Below are positions 12,102 to 23,000 of a stretch of 64,000 bases of DNA, in pieces; positions within the stretch are counted from its first letter, which is position 1, and the number at the start of each line of letters is the position of its first letter. The DNA lies in contig OY727093.1 of assembly GCA_963402885.1 (NCBI GenBank), forward strand, positions 18,646,161 to 18,710,160, read 5' to 3'. Source of the stretch: Antedon bifida. Lineage: Eukaryota > Echinodermata > Crinoidea > Comatulida > Antedonidae. The notes below the pieces were generated by a model. The model saw only the letters and a list, made by a program, of their open reading frames with translations. It searched no databases and had not been told where the DNA came from. A program made the position numbers and the translations under genes.

Positions 12102-13202
12102 ATGCTTGCGTCGGTCGGGAATCGAACACGGGACAATTGCTTGGAAGGCAACTATGTTAAACCACTACACCACCGACGCACGGATTACAATGGAGTTATG
12201 TTGTGTTTCTACGGATCAAATCGACAATAACACTTTGAAATGCTTGCGTCGGCCGGGAATCGAACCTGGGATAATTGCTTGGAAGGCAACTATGCTAACC
12301 ACTACACCACCGACGCACGGATTACAATGGAGTTATGTTGGGTTTTTCTACGGATCAAATTGACAATAAAACTTTTAAATGCTTGCGTCGGCCGGGAATC
12401 GAACCCGGGACAATTGCTTGGAAGGCAACTATGTTAACCACTACACCACCGACGCACGCTTTACAATGGAGTTATGTTGTGTTTCCATGGATCAAATCGA
12501 CAAAAAAACTTTGAAATGCTTGCGTCGGCCGGGAATCGAACCCGGGACAATTGCTTGGAAGCAACTATGTTAACCACTACACCACCGACGCACGGATTAC
12601 AATGGAGTTATGTTGTGTTTCTACGGATCAAATCGACAATAACACTTTGAAATGCTTGCGTCGGCCGGGAATCGAACCTGGGACAATTGCTTGGAAGGCA
12701 ACTATGCTAACCACTACACCACCGACGCACGGATTACAATGGAGTTATGTTGGGTTTTTCTACGGATCAAATCGACAATAAAACTTTTAAATGCTTGCGT
12801 CGGCCGGGAATCGAACCCGGGACAATTGCTTGGAAGGCAACTATGTTAACCACTACACCACCGACGCACGTATTACAATGGAATTATGTTGTGTTTCCAT
12901 GGATCAAATCGACAATAAAACTATAACATGTTTGCGTCGGCCGGGAATCGAACCCGGAACAATTGCTTGGAAGGCAACTATGTTAACCACTACACCATCG
13001 ACGCACGGATTACAATGGAGTTATGCTGTGTTTCCATGGATCAAATCGACTAATAAACCTTTGAAATGTTTGTGTCGGCCAGGAATCGAACCCGGGACAA
13101 TTGCTTGGAAGGCAACTATGTTAACCACTACACCACCGACGCACGCATTACAACCGAGTTATGTTGTGTTTCTACGGATCAAATCGACAAAAAAACTTTG
13201 AA
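12102..13202 (-). repeat. Third copy of an eight-unit segment of the tRNA array
   Basis: Units 12102 to about 13202 match 9360-10461 (offset 2742, then 2741) and 4427-5528. They include the D-loop insertion copy, the units with a GGGTTTTTC spacer and the terminator-poor copies. Confidence 0.8.
12521..12591 (-). pseudogene. tRNA-Gly pseudogene, anticodon-arm deletion (copy 92)
   Basis: One base is lost at the anticodon stem-loop junction (TTGCTTCC instead of TTGCCTTCC), leaving a six-base loop. The equivalent copies at 4846 and 9779 are intact, so the loss is specific to the third copy of this segment and is recent. Confidence 0.75.
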
Positions 13203-13614
13203 ATGCTTGCGTCGGCCGGGAATCGAACCCGGGACAATTGCTTGGAAGGCAACTATGTTAACCACTACACCACCGACGCACGGATTACAATGTAGTTATG
13301 TTGTGTTTCTACGGATCAAATCGACAATAAACCTTTGAAATGTTTGCGTCGGCCGGGAATCGAACCCGGGACAATTGCTTGGAAGGCAACTATGTTAACC
13401 ACTACACCACCGACGCACGGATTACAATGGAGTTATGTTGTGTTTCCATGGATCAAATTGACAAAAAAACTTTGAAATGCTTGCGTCGGCCGGGAATCGA
13501 ACCAGGGACAATTGCTTGGAAGGCAACTATGTTAACCACTACACCACCGAAGCACGGATTACAATGGAGTTATGCTGTGTTTCCATGGATCAAATCGACT
13601 AATAAACCTTTGAA

Positions 13615-14984
13615 ATGTTTGCGTCGGCCGGGAATCGAACCCGGGACAATTGCTTGGAAGGCAACTATGTTAACCACTACACCACCGACGCACGCATTAC
13701 AACCGAGTTATGTTGTGTTTCTACGGATCAAATCGACAAAAAAACTTTGAAATGCTTGCGTCGGCCGGGAATCGAACCCGGGACAATTGCTCGGAAGGCA
13801 ACTATGTTAACCACTACACCACCGACGCACGGATTACAATGGAGTTATGTTGTGTTTCTACTGATCAAATCGACAATAAAATTTTGAAATGCTTGCGTCG
13901 GCCGGGAATCGAACCCGGGACAATTGCTTGGAAGGCAACTATGTTAACCACTACACCACCGACGCACGCATTACAATGGAGTTATGTTGTGTTTCCATGG
14001 ATCAAATCGACAATAAAACTATAACATGTTTGCGTCGGCCGGGAATCGAACCCGGGACAATTGCTTGGAAGGCAACTATGTTAACCACTACACCACCGAC
14101 GCACGGATTACAATGGAGTTATGTTGTGTTTCTACGGATCAAATCGACAATAAAACTTTTAAATGCTTGCGTCGGCCGGGAATCGAACCCGGGACAATTG
14201 CTTGGAAGGCAACTATGTTAACCACTACACCACCGACGCACGTATTACAATGGAGTTATGTTGTGTTTCTACGGATCAAATCGACAATAAAACTTTTAAA
14301 TGCTTGCGTCGGCCGGGAATCGAACCCGGGACAATTGCTTGGAAGGCAACTATGTTAACCACTACACCACCGACGCACGCATTACAACCGAGTTATGTTG
14401 TGTTTCTACGGATCAAATCGACAAAAAAACTTTGAAATGCTTGCGTCGGCCGGGAATCGAACCCGGGACAATTGCTTGGAAGGCAACTATGTTAACCACT
14501 ACACCACCGACGCACGGATTACAATGGAGTTATGTTGTGTTTCTACTGATCAAATCGACAATAAAATTTTGAAATGCTTGCGTCGGCCGGGAATCGAACC
14601 CGGGACAATTGCTTGGAAGGCAACTATGTTAACCACTACACCACCGACGCACGCATTACAATGGAGTTATGTTGTGTTTCCATGGATCAAATCGACAATA
14701 AAACTATAACATGTTTGCGTCGGCCGGGAATCGAACCCGGGACAATTGCTTGGAAGGCAACTATGTTAACCACTACACCACCGACGCACGGATTACAATG
14801 GAGTTATGTTGTGTTTCTACGGATCAAATCGACAATAAAACTTTTAAATGCTTGCGTCGGCCGGGAATCGAACCCGGGACAATTGCTTGGAAGGCAACTA
14901 TGTTAACCACTACACCACCGACGCACGTATTACAATGGAGTTATGTTGTGTTTCTACGGATCAAATCGACAATAAAACTTTTAA
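13615..14984 (-). repeat. Recent five-unit (685-bp) tandem duplication in the tRNA array
   Basis: 13615-14299 and 14300-14984 are near identical at an exact offset of 685 bp (five units). The shared markers are an ACTGATCAA spacer and an AAAATTTTG trailer. The copy at 13757 has one change next to the anticodon (A37 to G) that its partner lacks, so the duplication is young. Confidence 0.82.
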
Positions 14985-15539
14985 ATGCTTGCGTCGGCCG
15001 GGAATCGAACCCGGGACAATTGCTTGGAAGGCAACTATGTTAACCACTACACCACCGACGCACGCATTACAACCGAGTTATGTTGTGTTTCTACGGATCA
15101 AATCGACAAAAAAACTTTGAAATGCTTGCGTCGGCCGGGAATCGAACCCGGGACAATTGCTTGGAAGGCAACTATGTTAACCACTACACCACCGACGCAC
15201 GGATTACAATGGAGTTATGTTGTGTTTCCATGGATCAAATCGAATAATAAACCTTTGAAATGTTTGCGTCGGCCGGGAATCGAACCCGGGACCATTGCTT
15301 GGAAGGCAACTATGTTAACCACTACACCACCGACGGACGCATTACAATGGAGTTATGTTGTGTTTCCATGGATCAAATCGACTAATAAACCTTTGAAATG
15401 TTTGCGTCTGCCGGGAATCGAACCCGGGACAATTGCTTGGAAGGCAGCTATGTTAACCACTACACCACCGACGCACGTATTACAATGGAGTTATGTTGTG
15501 TTTCTACGGATCAAATCGACAATAAAACTATAACATGTT

Positions 15540-15611
15540 TGCGTCGGCCGGGAATCGAACCCGGGACAATTGCTTGGAAGGCAACTATGTTAACCACTAC
15601 ACCACCGACGC
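15540..15611 (-). tRNA. tRNA-Gly(UCC), outermost copy at the right array border (copy 114)
   Basis: Cloverleaf, TCC anticodon, A and B boxes and TTTT trailer are all consensus. The spacer on its 5' side runs to about 15668 and then stops abruptly in unrelated AT-rich sequence. The outermost unit is therefore intact rather than decayed, unlike the usual edge of old satellite arrays. Confidence 0.92.
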
Positions 15612-15718
15612 ACGGATTACAATGGAGTTATGTTGTGTTTCTATGGATCAATTCGACAATAAAACTATTAAAATTGACTAATTATTTTAATATTTAATTA
15701 TTTTTTAAAACAACTCAC

Positions 15719-15883
15719 CTTTTTCACGAGGATTGTAAGCCCTTGGTATTTGAATGGCTTTGAGAAATCAATGTGTTTTACTCGTTCCTTATTAATAGTT
15801 AATGGTGCCACTATAATATCAGCTTTGCCGTCTAACATTTCTCCTATCATACCGTTCCATCGTCTCTCTGTCGAGTTAGGTAC
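15719..15883 (-). CDS. grin1: NMDA receptor GluN1-like subunit, coding exon 8 (S1 end of ligand-binding domain)
   Basis: 165 bp, 55 codons, phase 0 at both ends, with AG acceptor and GTGAGT donor. It covers residues ~476-530 of the predicted protein. It contains [27 protein letters not shown] and [16 protein letters not shown], a near match to vertebrate GluN1. The proline, threonine and arginine that bind the glycine carboxylate and amino groups in GluN1 (APLTIN..R) are present. This is the last GluN1 exon in the window. The following exon (linker to M1) should lie left of base 1, which puts the tRNA array in the intervening intron. Confidence 0.93.
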
Positions 15884-16243
15884 CTTTCAGTAAAAAGATA
15901 TGTAATGATATATATTAGGCCTCTAGTTCAACTTCCGAGCAATTAAGCCTATAATGACGAATAAGTTAAACACGAATGTTTTTAACTAAATATGTATGTA
16001 GGCCTACATGGATTGTACACGCATTTGAGAAAGTTATAGACCACTAATGATAAAAACAAATAGGTTATTTATAATTAAGGTAGAGTGATTAGAAGAAGTC
16101 GGCCAAGGTGTCTTGAACCACGGTATTGACCACAATGCAGTCCACTGGAGTATTATTACGATAATGTTTTGAGAGGAATGTCAAATGGTAAGTAAACTTT
16201 ATCTGTATGTTATCTATATGAATAGAACATAAATTGAAATTAC

Positions 16244-16362
16244 CCTCACTAAGTCACCATATTGTCCATCGGCTACAACATGGAGGTCAAAGGTGAAATT
16301 CAAAAAGTTTGAAAGATTTGCGAGTAGGTCGATACAAAATCCTTTACAGCACAATAAGTCAC
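16244..16362 (-). CDS. grin1: GluN1-like subunit, coding exon 7
   Basis: 119 bp with GTTTTAG acceptor and GTAATT donor, entered with one base carried over and leaving in phase 0. Residues ~436-475 include CCKGFCIDLLANL and HVVADGQYGDLVR, matching CCYGFCIDLLIKLA and HLVADGKFGTQ of GluN1. The glycine-site phenylalanine of GKFG is replaced by tyrosine, a conservative change. It was found by translating the gap between exons 6 and 8 and confirmed by phase continuity. Confidence 0.92.
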
Positions 16363-16858
16363 CTAAAACAAAAATAAACACACAATGTAAAATATTCTAA
16401 CAACATTCATATGCTTTAACAGCCAGTCTGATCATCATGGACCAATCCCATGTTTACCAGCGGCCAGCTACACCACCACCGAAACTAATTCAAGGAAACA
16501 ACTAACAAACGATAGAGGGCACTCCGAGTTTCTAAGATAATGTTCTTAAGAATACCCGTATACCGCTATAGCAAACTTTAACGTGAAATTAAAGTTACAT
16601 TTCCTATATTTAGTCATCAGTCTGATAACATTTTGTACCACACCGTTTTATAGAAACTATAGATCGATAATTACTGGAATGCATGATCAATATAATGTTT
16701 TTCCCGCACCTGGCGTTTAATATCAAAACAATCAAACAATGTTTGTAAAATGAACAGCACCGATAATATGTATTACCTATTAATAAATTCACAAATGAAA
16801 GCATGCACAACGGGAGGTTACAATTTGTATAAGGCTCTTTAAATGGAATCTTTACCGA

Positions 16859-17010
16859 AAGCTTGGTTCATTTCCACTGTAGGCCTACAGACGAAACACA
16901 AGGACGTCGACGCAATGCAAGTGAGTTGACAAGTGTAATAATCCATCGCTTGAGATTGGTCAAATCCGTTACGTCCTTGCGCTGCGTTCTAGTAATGGGA
17001 ACCCAAGCTT
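16859..17010. mobile_element. MITE-like element, GGTTCCCAC family, copy 1
   Basis: About 152 bp bounded by imperfect inverted ends (AAGCTTGGTTC at the left, GGGAACCCAAGCTT at the right). It contains internal inverted motifs built on ACGTCCTTGCG and TTGGTCAA. Related copies lie at 47301-47456 and 63023-63187 in this window. There is no coding capacity. Confidence 0.6.
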
Positions 17011-17068
17011 AACTTATATCCATTATCAATCACAACATTGTGTTACCTTTATAAAGGATTAAACTAAC

Positions 17069-17171
17069 CTGTTTTGCCGTCAGAGCATGTGAAACCACCT
17101 TGATCATCACATCCATTCACTGGGTGTGGCTTATCAGTGTATACAAAAGGCACACTTTTTACTGTTACCAC
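17069..17171 (-). CDS. grin1: GluN1-like subunit, coding exon 6 (start of S1, cysteine loop)
   Basis: 103 bp with TTGTAG acceptor and GTTAGT donor, entering in phase 0 and leaving one base over. It encodes VVTVKSVPFVYTDKP followed by a cysteine-bearing loop, matching the KIVTIHQEPFVYVKP start of GluN1 S1. The two loop cysteines are kept, but the segment up to the CC pair is about 17 residues shorter than in rat GluN1. Confidence 0.9.
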
Positions 17172-18583
17172 CTACAATGAATAATAATACCATTTTACAC
17201 TGCTAGCAGGAAAATGCGGAAATGATCCGGAGTTGTGTCATCAAATAAAATAAATATAAACAATTACATTGAATTGTGTACGTTCACTCCCAATCATATA
17301 GGATAACAGGTATTAGGCCTATACTGTGAAGAAATGCCTTTGAAATGCCTAATTTAAATGTATGAATTTATTTCCTCTACTTTTTATTACAAAATGTTCT
17401 ATTCTAATTGAAAGCAGTAGTAGGCCTACTCTTATGAAAGTGGGAAATTATAATCATCTAAGGAGCTAACAGCTTGAACATAACACAGCCTACGATGTAA
17501 GCCTGCAGCCTAGTAGGAGGCACTAAAAGTAATTAATTTACCAAATTCAACCAACAAATAAACCAATCACAATAAGGAAATTGTATCTACATGATACAGG
17601 CCATGAGACAGACTGCAAGGGTTTCAATAGTAATTAAAACATATTAGTTATTATAGTAATTCAATTTCTCTGATACATTTGTCTCAAGTATCAGCATATC
17701 CGTATGTCTACATAAATCTCATTTCGATCCCATCTCAGTGTTGAATATGGATTAGGTTTTGACAAATGTTCTTGCGTAGTATTTACATAAACCCTATACG
17801 GTGAGGTTTAAATGGGAGATGGTTTTGGTATTTTTTTCTGGATAAGTGACTAAACCTGACTGGGGCATGGTTTATTTAGGTAGGCCTACAGGGGTGGACT
17901 GGTTCCAAAATGTTGTGATCAGGTAGATGTTTCTGATAATGCAATTTGTCGTTTCTTGGTTAGTGAAATCATTTGGTGTATTTTATTTTTAATTCTAATT
18001 TAAATGTCAAACATGGAATTAAAAATGCCATCAAACTCGAAAACATTAAATAAGTCATGGAAAAATCAAGGCAGAAAGTACTTTTACGTGAATATGAAGA
18101 TAATACTAGAGAATAGGCAATCTATCAAAATTATGACGTATTTAAAATGTTTAGGCCTATGCGAACAATGTTATTTTAACTAGACCTATTCTTAGTGTGT
18201 TTATATATTTAGGCAAATTGCCAATAATAACGATGAATTAATTTATTCTTAAAGGTAGAAATTCTGTTTCAATAGAACAAACATAGTACTGTACATGACT
18301 ACAACCTATACAAAGTCTTAATAAAATAAAAAAATATTTGGGATACATGTTATGCTACATGGCCAATTAGTCTCACGCAATTTAATGAAATGAATGTATT
18401 GTAATGAAGATAAATATGCCATTTTGCAGTTTACGATGCCGAACAAAAATAATTATTTCATAAAAAGACAAAATAAAGGGCTAAATTTAAACAAAAACTG
18501 ACAGACAATTATTATTATGTTTTAGAAAGCGAAAACATATGTATAGCATTATTAGAAAATGTATCCTTATTAATAATAGGTCG
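17172..18583. other. GluN1 intron sequence left of the LTR element
   Basis: AT-rich non-coding sequence with several TAGGCCTA words. No exon, ORF or repeat I can name. Confidence 0.6.
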
Positions 18584-18588
18584 TATGC

Positions 18589-19906
18589 TGTCACAAGTGA
18601 CATAAAGTTGTGTATATATTTTGCAAGTCATTCTTACTTTTCCTTTTGTTTTCACTATTTGAACCTTTCTTTTGTTTTAGGAAGCTATTGTGTGAAGCCA
18701 GTGGAGCAGAGTTTTTGTGTTGCAGAGAAGGATTGTGTGGTGTTTGCTGATTGGAGGAGAGGTATAAGAGTTAAGTTAGTGTGTGAGTTGCTGATTGGTG
18801 GAGAAGGATAAGGTGGTGATATGTGGATAATTGAGGGAATTTTGAGGTAGATGGAAATTGAGAGGAGACAGAGAAGGAGGGCTATGTTATGTTAAGCCAG
18901 AAAGGGATAGGTGAATATTGATATGAGAAACTAAGACGTACAGGAGAAGAAGTAATTGAATTATGGTGATATAGAGCTGAAGCAGAAAGGAAATAAAGAG
19001 ATATACATGAAGTTAATAAATTGTGAGTTGGAGATAATTATGGTGATATAGAGCTGAAGCAGAAAGGAAATAAAGTGATATACATGAAGTTAATAAATTG
19101 TGAGTTGGAAGTAATACTATAAGGCTGTACTTAAATGTAGAACTGTTAATTGTTGAGATTACTGAGGATTAATTAAAATTGTGAATGTAAATTGACGGAA
19201 GAAATAACTGTTGGAAACAGCAGAAGTTGTTGCATGTAAAGAATTGTTGGGAAATATTGAAGAGTAACTGGATTGATACTGATATTATTTTACGTGGAAA
19301 AGGAGAAAGAAATAATTGGTCGGGGAGCGGATTGCAGTGCAGAACGACATCAAGAAACATTTTAACTTTATATTTGATTTATTTATATGTCAGAAAATAG
19401 GAAGAATTATAATTGATAAGACAAGCAGAACGGGAGCAGAGGCGTGGGAGTTGTTTAGTTGCAGAATCGTTGTAACTTTTATCTTTCTAATTTGTTTTTG
19501 TGTCAGCGTAGGAGAGAAGGCAAGAAGGAACGATATTGTGGACATTTATTATTGTCTAATTATTCATCTTGTGATATTATTGTATTTGAAAGGGGGGTTT
19601 CGGGGATTTATTTAAAAATAAGAAGATTGTTGATATTTTGTTTGGAAGGATTGGGAAATTTGGGGAATTGCATAAAGTTTGTGGGGAATAGGTATACGGT
19701 ATCATTGTTTGAGAATTGGTTGGGTTTTTTTTTGTGGGTTTTTTTTTTGGGGTTTGAATTATAAAAGAAAGAATTGGTTGTCAAAGATTACTATTAAATT
19801 TTACTTTTTACATTTATATGTGTACAGTTGTGGCTATTTACCGTTGTTCATCGTTGGTTACCGGCAATTACATGTCCGAAAGAGCCGTAATTGCGGCTGT
19901 GTGACA
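18589..19906 (+). repeat. 5' LTR
   Basis: 1318 bp beginning TGTCAC and ending GTGACA, a perfect 6-bp inverted end. It contains a tandem duplication of about 75 bp near 18958-19110 (shared by the 3' LTR). Confidence 0.93.
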
Positions 19907-19910
19907 TTTA

Positions 19911-19927
19911 TGGGGGCTCGTCCGGGA
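19911..19927 (+). other. Primer-binding site, tRNA-Pro type
   Basis: TGGGGGCTCGTCCGGGA, four bases after the LTR end, matches the tRNA-Pro primer site known from murine leukaemia-type retroviruses over 17 positions. The neighbouring tRNA-Gly array is therefore not the primer source. Confidence 0.85.
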
Positions 19928-20072
19928 AACTTTGTAACCTAGCGTGAACATTGGTAGATGAAACAATTGTACGTGATTCTTGGATTGTCTATTTGCCATA
20001 TTATTGGCATACTGTATACTTATATTGGATACTTATATATATATATATATATTTTTTTGTTTTTCTTAAGAA

Positions 20073-23000
20073 ATGGATCTCACTAAAATTGTTGACGCAG
20101 GAAAAGTGTTGGGGTTAGATGGAGTGGAATTAAGAGAGTTTGTGGAAAAGAGAGAGGAAGCTGCCAGAGAGAGAGAAGAGAGAGCACTAGAGAGAGAAGA
20201 GAGAAACAGGGAGAGAGAAGAAATGGAGCGAAACAGAGACAGGGAAGAGAGAGCACTAGAGAAGGAAGAGAGAGAGAGAAGAGAGGCACTAGAGAAGGAA
20301 GAGAGAGAGAGAAGAGAGGTACTAGAGAGGGACGAAGCAGAGAGAAAAAGAGCGAGTGAAGAAAAAGAGAGAGAAAACGAACAGGCCTATCTTATAGAAA
20401 TGCGAAGGTTAGAAATCCAATTAGAACAAGAAAAGAATCGGGCACGGCCGGGTGGTAGAGTATTGCCCAATCCTGAGTCACGGGTTAAGGCCAGTAAACC
20501 TAAATTACCCCCTTTCCATGATCGAACAGATGACCTAGATGCCTATCTGAAAAGGTTTGAACGGTATGCGACTAGTCAGGAGTGGAAAGAAATTGAGTGG
20601 CCGGTTAACTTAAGTGCCCTACTAACTGGGAAGGCTCTCGAGGTTTATTCCAGGTTGTCGTCAGCTGAAGCTAACGATTACAAACTGTTGAAATTGGCTC
20701 TTCTAAAACGGTTTCAGTTAACCGCCGATGGATTTCGACATAAGTTACGAACAGCTAAGCCCGAATACGGAGAAAGCGGCCCGCAATTTGCTGCGAGGAT
20801 AAGCAATTATCTTGATAGGTGGATTGACCTAGCAGAGGGGGAAAAAACCTTTCAGGGGTTAAAAGATTTATTGCTGCGAGAGCAGTTTACCGATGGGTGT
20901 GGGAAGGACCTAGCTCTGTTCCTAAGGGAACGTCAACCGAAAACGATACAAGCGATGGCTGAAATTGCGGAGCAATATTTGGAAGCTCGTGGGGGATTAT
21001 TTGGTAAACCAATAGAGTTTAAACAAAAAGAGCCAAATTCTCCTCAACTCTCCTCTAATAATGTTCCTAGTACATCCTCATCACAAAGCCCTTCTAGTTT
21101 CCGTAGTCCAACTTGTTTTATATGTCATCGTGTAGGTCACCTAGCTAGAAATTGCAGAGCCTCAACTATGCATAAGCCAAACTCTCCTCCAAAATGTTAC
21201 CGATGCTTAAAAACAGGACATATTGCCAGAAATTGTAGACAGGACGCCAACAGTTGCGCTGGGTTGTCTACTTCACCACAAAAAGAGTCTGATTGCCAGA
21301 AATGTACAAAACAACACGAATGTAAAGCCAAAGAAGAAATTCCCGATGTGGGTGCCAGTATGGTTACGAAAATGTCAGAGTCTTTAAATCAATGTTGTAT
21401 CAATAATGATGGTGATAAGGTCACTCTTCAATGTGGGCACTGTCTTCCAATTATGACAGCGGCTCTAAATAATTCAATTAGTAAAATGCCCGTTTATACA
21501 GGTTGTGTTGGGTCACGCTGCGTCTCTGTTCTTCGTGACAGTGGCTGTAGTGGGGTGGTTGTGAAGAAAGATCTTGTATCAGCCGAACAACTTACTGGTA
21601 AGGAGAAAACCTGTGTGCTGATTGATGGCACGGTCCGCAACTTACCGGTTGCATTAATACATGTTAATACTCCATTTTTTTCAGGAAAGACGTATGCACT
21701 ATGTATGAATAACCCTATTTATGACTTGATATTAGGTAATATTGCAGGAGTACGAGCACCAGGAAATCCGGATCCCACATGGACAGAGCGAAATCTTCAA
21801 GGATGTTCTGTTGTTACCCGGTCTCAAGCTAACACTATGGATAAACCATTCAGAACACTTAAAACTACAGAAATACACAAGCAAATCATCACAGCGGGAA
21901 TTATGAAAACCGCCCAGCAACAAGATATCAGCCTTGCAAAATTCAAGGATCTTGCAGAGAAACAAACTACAACTGTGAGTAACAAACAAGCCGAGGCTAG
22001 GTTTATTTATCATAAAGACCTATTATATAGGCAATTTTCCTCTCCTAATATTGAACACGGGGATAAGTTTACCCAACTAGTAGTGCCAGCTGACTATCGA
22101 CGCCAGGTAATGCGCCAAGCCCATGAAACCTTATTAGGAGGACACCAAGGGGTAAAAAAGACGACAGATAAAGTGTTGACCACATTTTGGTGGCCTGGGG
22201 TAACTGCAGATATTACTCGATATTGTCGATCCTGTGACATTTGTCAGAGAACTGTACAAAAAGGTAGAGTTACGAAAGTGCCTCTAGGAAGCATGCCTTT
22301 GATCGAGGTGCCGTTTGAACGGATTGCCGTTGATATAGTTGGTCCCATTTTCCCCATGTCTAAAGGTCGTAATCGTTATATACTCACAATAATAGATTTT
22401 GCTACTCGTTATCCAGAGGCAGTGCCTCTACCAAATATTGAAGCTGAACGGGTTGCTGAGGCCTTGGTTGGTGTTTTCTCTAGACTTGGTATCCCGAAAG
22501 AAATGCTTACCGATAGGGGATCACAATTTACATCTGAAGTCATGAGGCAAGTTAGTAAGTTGTTGTCTATACGTCAGGTAATGACATCTCCATATCACCC
22601 AGCTTGTAATGGTTTGGTCGAACGGTTCAATGGAACACTCAAACAAATGCTGAAACGTATGTGTGCAGAAAGGCCTACTGATTGGGATCGTTACATTGAC
22701 CCACTACTTTTTGCGGTTAGGGAATCTTCACAGGAAAGTTTAGGGTTTTCTCCTTTTGAACTGTTATATGGCCGTACCGTACGAGGACCCATGTCCATCC
22801 TAAGGGAATTGTGGACCGAAGAAATCGAAACACCAGAAACAAAAACCACCTACCAGTACGTTATGGATTTACGGGAACGACTACATGAAACCTGTCAGAT
22901 GGCTCAGAAGAATCTACAAAAATCTAAGGTCAGGTACAAACAATATTATGACAAAAAGAGTAAGTCCCGGGAATTTGAGGTTGGGGATAAGGTACTACTT

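Larger units (their letters stand above)
1..15668 (-). repeat. Tandem array of 114 tRNA-Gly(UCC) genes, 137-bp unit, open to the left
   Basis: A unit of about 137 bp (72-bp tRNA gene plus ~65-bp spacer) repeats head to tail, all on the minus strand. Lowest coordinate of each tRNA (most span 72 bp): 51,188,325,462,599,736,873,1009,1146,1283,1420,1557,1694,1832,1969,2106,2243,2378,2514,2651,2788,2925,3062,3199,3336,3473,3610,3747,3884,4021,4158,4295,4432,4570,4709,4846,4983,5122,5259,5397,5534,5671,5808,5945,6082,6218,6351,6489,6626,6763,6900,7035,7171,7308,7445,7582,7719,7856,7993,8130,8267,8404,8541,8678,8815,8954,9091,9228,9365,9503,9642,9779,9916,10055,10192,10330,10467,10604,10741,10878,11015,11151,11284,11422,11559,11696,11833,11970,12107,12245,12384,12521,12657,12796,12933,13071,13208,13345,13482,13620,13757,13894,14031,14168,14305,14442,14579,14716,14853,14990,15127,15265,15403,15540. 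Unit length varies from 133 to 139 bp through small indels, mostly in the spacer. Open frames through the array are by-products of repetition. The array begins before base 1, so true copy number is higher. Confidence 0.97.
15884..17068. other. GluN1 introns around exon 7
   Basis: Apart from exon 7 (16244-16362) and a MITE-like element (16859-17010) I see only AT-rich intron sequence with TAGGCCTA words. Confidence 0.7.

Noticed and set aside
1-15668. CRISPR-like array or tRNA-derived SINE array
   Set aside because: The repeated part is a full tRNA gene with a trailer terminator, the spacers are also repeats, and there is no SINE body or poly-A tail.
46-15697. Dozens of overlapping 65-182-codon frames across the left 15.7 kb, resembling a repeat protein
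   Set aside because: They are translations of the antisense strand of a tRNA gene repeated every 137 bp. The cloverleaf, internal promoter boxes and terminators explain the sequence.
1-15883. Functional link between a glycine tRNA array and a glycine-gated receptor gene
   Set aside because: It is an attractive coincidence only. No mechanism or sequence evidence connects free glycine sensing with tRNA gene position.
19911-19927. tRNA-Gly array as primer source for the neighbouring LTR element
   Set aside because: The primer site matches tRNA-Pro, not the complement of the glycine acceptor end.
20083-20289. Minus-strand Leu/Ser-rich frame
   Set aside because: It is the shadow of the GA-rich coiled-coil coding region of the LTR element Gag.
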